DNA from: Phaeocystidibacter luteus | Lineage (GTDB): Bacteria; Bacteroidota; Bacteroidia; Flavobacteriales; Schleiferiaceae | Length of the DNA: 64,000 nucleotides | Assembly (NCBI RefSeq): GCF_008933115.1 | Contig: NZ_WBVO01000011.1 | Span: 44,483 to 108,482, forward strand | Reading direction: 5' to 3' | Part shown: positions 60,719 through 64,000 of the stretch, in pieces | How the letters are laid out: each line of letters begins with the position of its first letter | Numbering within the stretch: position 1 is the stretch's first letter | Translations under genes and position numbers: made by a program | The notes under the pieces: generated by a model | Told to the model about the DNA's origin: nothing | What the model saw: only the letters and a program-made list of their open reading frames with translations | Databases searched by the model: none

Positions 60719-63700
60719 ATGAAAAAAGGACGTTTACTCACTGGTATTGTTGCACTTAGCGTGGTGGGGTCAGCTGCATTGCTGAATCAAACCCAAGAGA
60801 GGGCTAGCTACACCCCTCGATCAACATCAAACAATGTTGAAGCCATCGCAGGTGCCGCGGCATACCTACACTCGCTTAGAGCTAACCAAGTAACAGGGGA
60901 GGTAGACCCTGCTGACGTGCTTGCGGCTCGTCAACAAGCACTAGCTATGCCTTCTTCAAAAACACTCAATTTGGAGTGGGAAAGCATCGGACCAGCTAAC
61001 GCAGGTGGTCGCGCTCGTGCTATACTAATTGATAAGGATTCATCGAACATCGTTTATGCGGGTTCTGTGAGTGGCGGTATGTACCGTTCACGTACTGGCG
61101 GTTCTTCATGGAAGCCAGTTAGTCCTCAAGGAAGTAACCTAGCTGTAGTTTCAATTGCTCAAGCAGCCGACGGTACCGTTTTCTACGGAACTGGTGAGTG
61201 GCCATTCATTAGCTACTTCGGTAACGGGGCTTCTTCAACTCCTGCCTTCATCGGAGGTGGAATCTACAGATCTGTTAGCGGTTCTAACGGAAATAACTTC
61301 GAACTCATCGCATCAACTCAGCCTTCAAGCAACACACCAAACGACAACTGGTCGGCTATCGGTGATATGGAGGCTCACCCTACCGATGCAAACATCATCT
61401 ACGCATGTACTCCTGGTGGTCTTCGTCGCTCTACTGACGGTGGCGATACCTGGACTGTTGTATTGAGTGGATTTACGCGCGACATGGCCATTGACGTTAA
61501 TGGTGGTGTTTATGTTGATAACAGCACACGTTTGATGTACTCACCTGATGGTACTGCTGGTAGCTTTACTGAGCTTTCTGGTGGAGGTGGTGCTGGCGTA
61601 CTTCCAAGAACAAACGGCCGTATGAGAATCGCCGTTTCTCCACAGGACGTAAATTACATCTATGTAGTTCAGTTGAATGGTAGTGCCCTCAAGGGTGTGT
61701 ATCGCTCAGTTGACGGCGGTGGTACTTGGACGCAAATCGGACAAAAAGGGCAGCAGTTTGACCCTATGTGTTCTGGAAACCGTTGCCAAGGAACATATGA
61801 CCTACTCTTCGGTGTTAGCGCCAAAGACAAGGACCGTATTTGGATGGGTGGTATCACTACCTGGACTTGGAAAAACAACCAATGGGACCAAGTGAACACG
61901 ACTACGCAGTCTCCTGGTAACCCATTCTATATTCACGCTGACGTACATGAGGTAGTTAGCGACCCACACAATCCGAATATCGTTTGGATTGCTTCCGATG
62001 GTGGCTTGTTCAAATCTAGTGACCACGGTGTTACTTGGGTTGAGCGTAACCTCGAGTTCCGTACACTCCAGTTCTACAAGTTTGGTGTTGGTGAAGACCG
62101 CAGCGTAATCGGTGGTACACAGGATAACGGTACTCAATTGATGGACGGTTCACAGAACTTCCAGAACTACGCATCACGTCTTCTTGTAAACAGCGCTTAT
62201 GCTGACGGAGGTGAGGCAGCCATTTCTTGGTTGGCTCCTAAAGTGATGCTCGCTGAGAACCAAAATGGTGACCTCGGTCGCTCAGAGAACAACGGTGAAA
62301 GCTTCTCTACTTTCTACGAAGGAAACATGCTCGCCGGCTTCCGTCCGTTTGACGGAAACTTCTCAAACTGGATCATGCCATACGAATTGCACGAAACAAC
62401 AAACGATGTTCTCTCACATGACAGCGTGCTCTTCTTCGCATTCCCTGCATCTCAATCACTTGGATTCGGTAATGGATCTGATGTAAACTACGCAAGTACA
62501 CTTTCGCGTCCAGCCGCTTCGGCTCAGTTCGTGGCGGATTCATTCCGCATCGTTAGTGGTGCCCTTGTAGTTGAATCTGATGCCGCTGGTAACCTTTCGG
62601 GCGATGGAACAGGTACTTTCGATGCTGCTACCGGAGCATATGCAGTTACATTCAACCAAGCTCCACTCGCTGAAATCGTTATTACTTGCGACGTTTCTTA
62701 CCCTGCAGGATCAACTATCGACGTGTTCAGCTCAATTGGTGGACTACCATACGAATACACGACTACTCAAACGTTGAATCCATATGATTCAATCATGATT
62801 CAAGACCCAGTTCAAAGTACCTTAATCGTAGGTCTCACTTCTTGGGATAACGTAAACGGTCGCGCGACTGGTGGTGTTTGGATGACTCGTGAGCTTCATG
62901 ACTTCTCTAAGACACCAAACTGGTGGAAGATTGGTCAGATGAACAACGGTGAGACTCCAATGACCATGGAAATGTCGAAAGATGGTGACATCTGCTACAT
63001 CGGCACTACTTCAGGTCGTCTTTACCGCTACTCGAACATTCTTGCAGCGCGTGACGACTCTGCGGATATTTTGTTCGCAAGTACTCCTATCGTACAACAA
63101 GATGTGATTCGTACGTTCCCGCAAACAATTACAGACATCGCAATCGATCCAAATAATGCTGATAGAGTAGTTGTTACCTTGGGTAACTACGGAAACTCAC
63201 AGTACGTGTTCTATTCGAACAACGCTACTTCAGCTTCTCCAACATTCATTGGTAAGCAAGGTAACCTTCCAAACATGCCAGTTTACTCCGTTGTGATTGA
63301 CAAGAACAACCCTGCTTCAGTAGTAGTTGGTACAGAAATCGGTGTTTACTCACTAGAGAATATCGATGCTGCTGGAACGCCTCAATGGGCTGACGAAAAC
63401 AATGGTATGCCGTTCGTTGCAGTCTTCGAACTAGAGCAGTACCGCACAGATAAGCTAAGCACAGACAGCACTACGCTTGAGGATGGCGATATCTTTGCCG
63501 CTACACACGGCCGTGGATTCTTCAGAACTGGATCAACTTCTCAGGATCGTCCAGTTTCAATTGAAGAGAACAACTTGGATATCACTCGCAACGACCTCAA
63601 TGTGTTCCCTAACCCAACTAGTGGTAGTACTACCATTAAGTTGAACCTGGATAACAGCAACGACGTTCGTGTTGTAGTTCGTGATTTGAACGGTCGCGCA

Positions 63701-63844
63701 GTAATTACTCGCAACCTTGGCAGAATGTCTGCTGGCGATCACGAAATCAAGCTCAATATGGGCTGGATGACCAACGGTATCTACATGGTATCTGTAGAGT
63801 CAGGCAACAGCGTTAGCACTGGTAAAGTGATTCTTCAGAAGTAA
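60719..63844 (+). CDS. Large secreted repeat protein (BNR/VPS10-like) with T9SS sorting domain
   Basis: The ATG at 60719 (MKKGRLLTGIVALSVVGSAA) starts a signal peptide and a 1041-residue protein. Repeated BNR/sortilin-like stretches include GGMYRSRTGGSSWKPV, GGLRRSTDGGDTWTVV, GVYRSVDGGGTWTQIG and GGLFKSSDHGVTWVERN, which build a large beta-propeller. The end is a T9SS type-A sorting domain (NVFPNPTSGSTTIKLNL to the C-terminal KVILQK). Such proteins are exported by the system whose plug gene is at 744-2000. The substrate or ligand is unknown. Confidence 0.82.
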   Translation: MKKGRLLTGIVALSVVGSAALLNQTQERASYTPRSTSNNVEAIAGAAAYLHSLRANQVTGEVDPADVLAARQQALAMPSSKTLNLEWESIGPANAGGRARAILIDKDSSNIVYAGSVSGGMYRSRTGGSSWKPVSPQGSNLAVVSIAQAADGTVFYGTGEWPFISYFGNGASSTPAFIGGGIYRSVSGSNGNNFELIASTQPSSNTPNDNWSAIGDMEAHPTDANIIYACTPGGLRRSTDGGDTWTVVLSGFTRDMAIDVNGGVYVDNSTRLMYSPDGTAGSFTELSGGGGAGVLPRTNGRMRIAVSPQDVNYIYVVQLNGSALKGVYRSVDGGGTWTQIGQKGQQFDPMCSGNRCQGTYDLLFGVSAKDKDRIWMGGITTWTWKNNQWDQVNTTTQSPGNPFYIHADVHEVVSDPHNPNIVWIASDGGLFKSSDHGVTWVERNLEFRTLQFYKFGVGEDRSVIGGTQDNGTQLMDGSQNFQNYASRLLVNSAYADGGEAAISWLAPKVMLAENQNGDLGRSENNGESFSTFYEGNMLAGFRPFDGNFSNWIMPYELHETTNDVLSHDSVLFFAFPASQSLGFGNGSDVNYASTLSRPAASAQFVADSFRIVSGALVVESDAAGNLSGDGTGTFDAATGAYAVTFNQAPLAEIVITCDVSYPAGSTIDVFSSIGGLPYEYTTTQTLNPYDSIMIQDPVQSTLIVGLTSWDNVNGRATGGVWMTRELHDFSKTPNWWKIGQMNNGETPMTMEMSKDGDICYIGTTSGRLYRYSNILAARDDSADILFASTPIVQQDVIRTFPQTITDIAIDPNNADRVVVTLGNYGNSQYVFYSNNATSASPTFIGKQGNLPNMPVYSVVIDKNNPASVVVGTEIGVYSLENIDAAGTPQWADENNGMPFVAVFELEQYRTDKLSTDSTTLEDGDIFAATHGRGFFRTGSTSQDRPVSIEENNLDITRNDLNVFPNPTSGSTTIKLNLDNSNDVRVVVRDLNGRAVITRNLGRMSAGDHEIKLNMGWMTNGIYMVSVESGNSVSTGKVILQK

Positions 63845-63868
63845 GGATCTCCCACATAGACAAAGAGA

Positions 63869-63904
63869 AGCCCCGGCAGAGATGCTGGGGCTTTTTGGTT
63901 TTAG
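63869..63904 (+). terminator. Terminator of the large secreted repeat-protein gene
   Basis: AGCCCCGGCA and TGCTGGGGCT pair over 10 bp (one wobble) around GAGA and are followed by TTTTTGGTTTT. The remaining 96 bases to the window end show no gene or signal that I can support. Confidence 0.88.
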
Positions 63905-64000
63905 TGGGGCATAGCGAGCCTCGACTCTAAAGCCTCATTTGCGGCGGCTCGGTCTTCCTATTTCGCTTCGCTCATCGAGACGCCTCTTACCATTCGGAGC

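Overview
The window comes from a chromosome of a member of the Bacteroidota, most likely a marine member of the Flavobacteriales. The evidence is a type IX secretion (T9SS) plug protein, at least three proteins with T9SS C-terminal sorting domains, many Bacteroidota-type lipoproteins with acidic residues after the lipidated cysteine, GWxTD and DUF1573 proteins, promoters of the TAnnTTTG type, a six-gene Na+-translocating NADH:quinone reductase, and a beta-1,3-glucan (laminarin-like) utilization locus. The exact genus cannot be read from the sequence.

Layout. 1-2000 (minus strand): a DUF3667 membrane protein cut by the window edge, and the T9SS plug protein. 2183-8120: nqrABCDEF, ended by a hairpin terminator. 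8.2-17.4 kb: an accessory, more A+T-rich run of small secreted proteins and lipoproteins of unknown function. It includes one gene broken by a frameshift, a CPBP protease-like membrane protein and a tandem pair of DUF6263 paralogues. 17.4-21.6 kb (minus): a HEITH-containing lipoprotein, a serine hydrolase with an unusual C-terminal extension, and a membrane-anchored AraC-type regulator. 21.8-23.1 kb: apbE, which flavinylates NqrB and NqrC, facing a yjdM gene.

23.2-43.6 kb is the most interesting part. A T9SS-secreted protein with two pairs of putative carbohydrate-binding modules is divergent from a tightly packed 12-gene unit on the plus strand. That unit holds a Nudix-fold regulator with a degenerate catalytic box, a clan-A glycosidase, a sodium:sugar symporter, two beta-barrel outer-membrane proteins, three lipoproteins (one CBM9-like, one GH16-like), an MFS sugar porter, a GH16 laminarinase, a GH30 glucanase, and a large cytoplasmic phosphorylase of the beta-1,3-glucan phosphorylase type (GH149/GH161-like). 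No SusC/SusD pair is present. I infer a beta-glucan uptake route in which extracellular hydrolysis is followed by passage through unfamiliar porin-like barrels, inner-membrane symport, and intracellular phosphorolysis.

43.6-49.1 kb (minus): a small cysteine-rich membrane protein resembling the NQR maturation factor NqrM, a parDE toxin-antitoxin pair, a hypothetical lipoprotein, a lone HicB-like protein, a small tyrosine phosphatase, murB, an aminotransferase and a DUF1573 protein. 49.2-64 kb: valS; a convergent secreted M1 peptidase; rlmB, a GWxTD lipoprotein, rmuC and ung on the minus strand; then a small lipoprotein, a bacilliredoxin-like protein, a beta-barrel protein, lipA and a very large T9SS-secreted repeat protein on the plus strand. 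No gene-free stretch exceeds about 240 bases. I saw no tRNA, rRNA, CRISPR array or insertion sequence.
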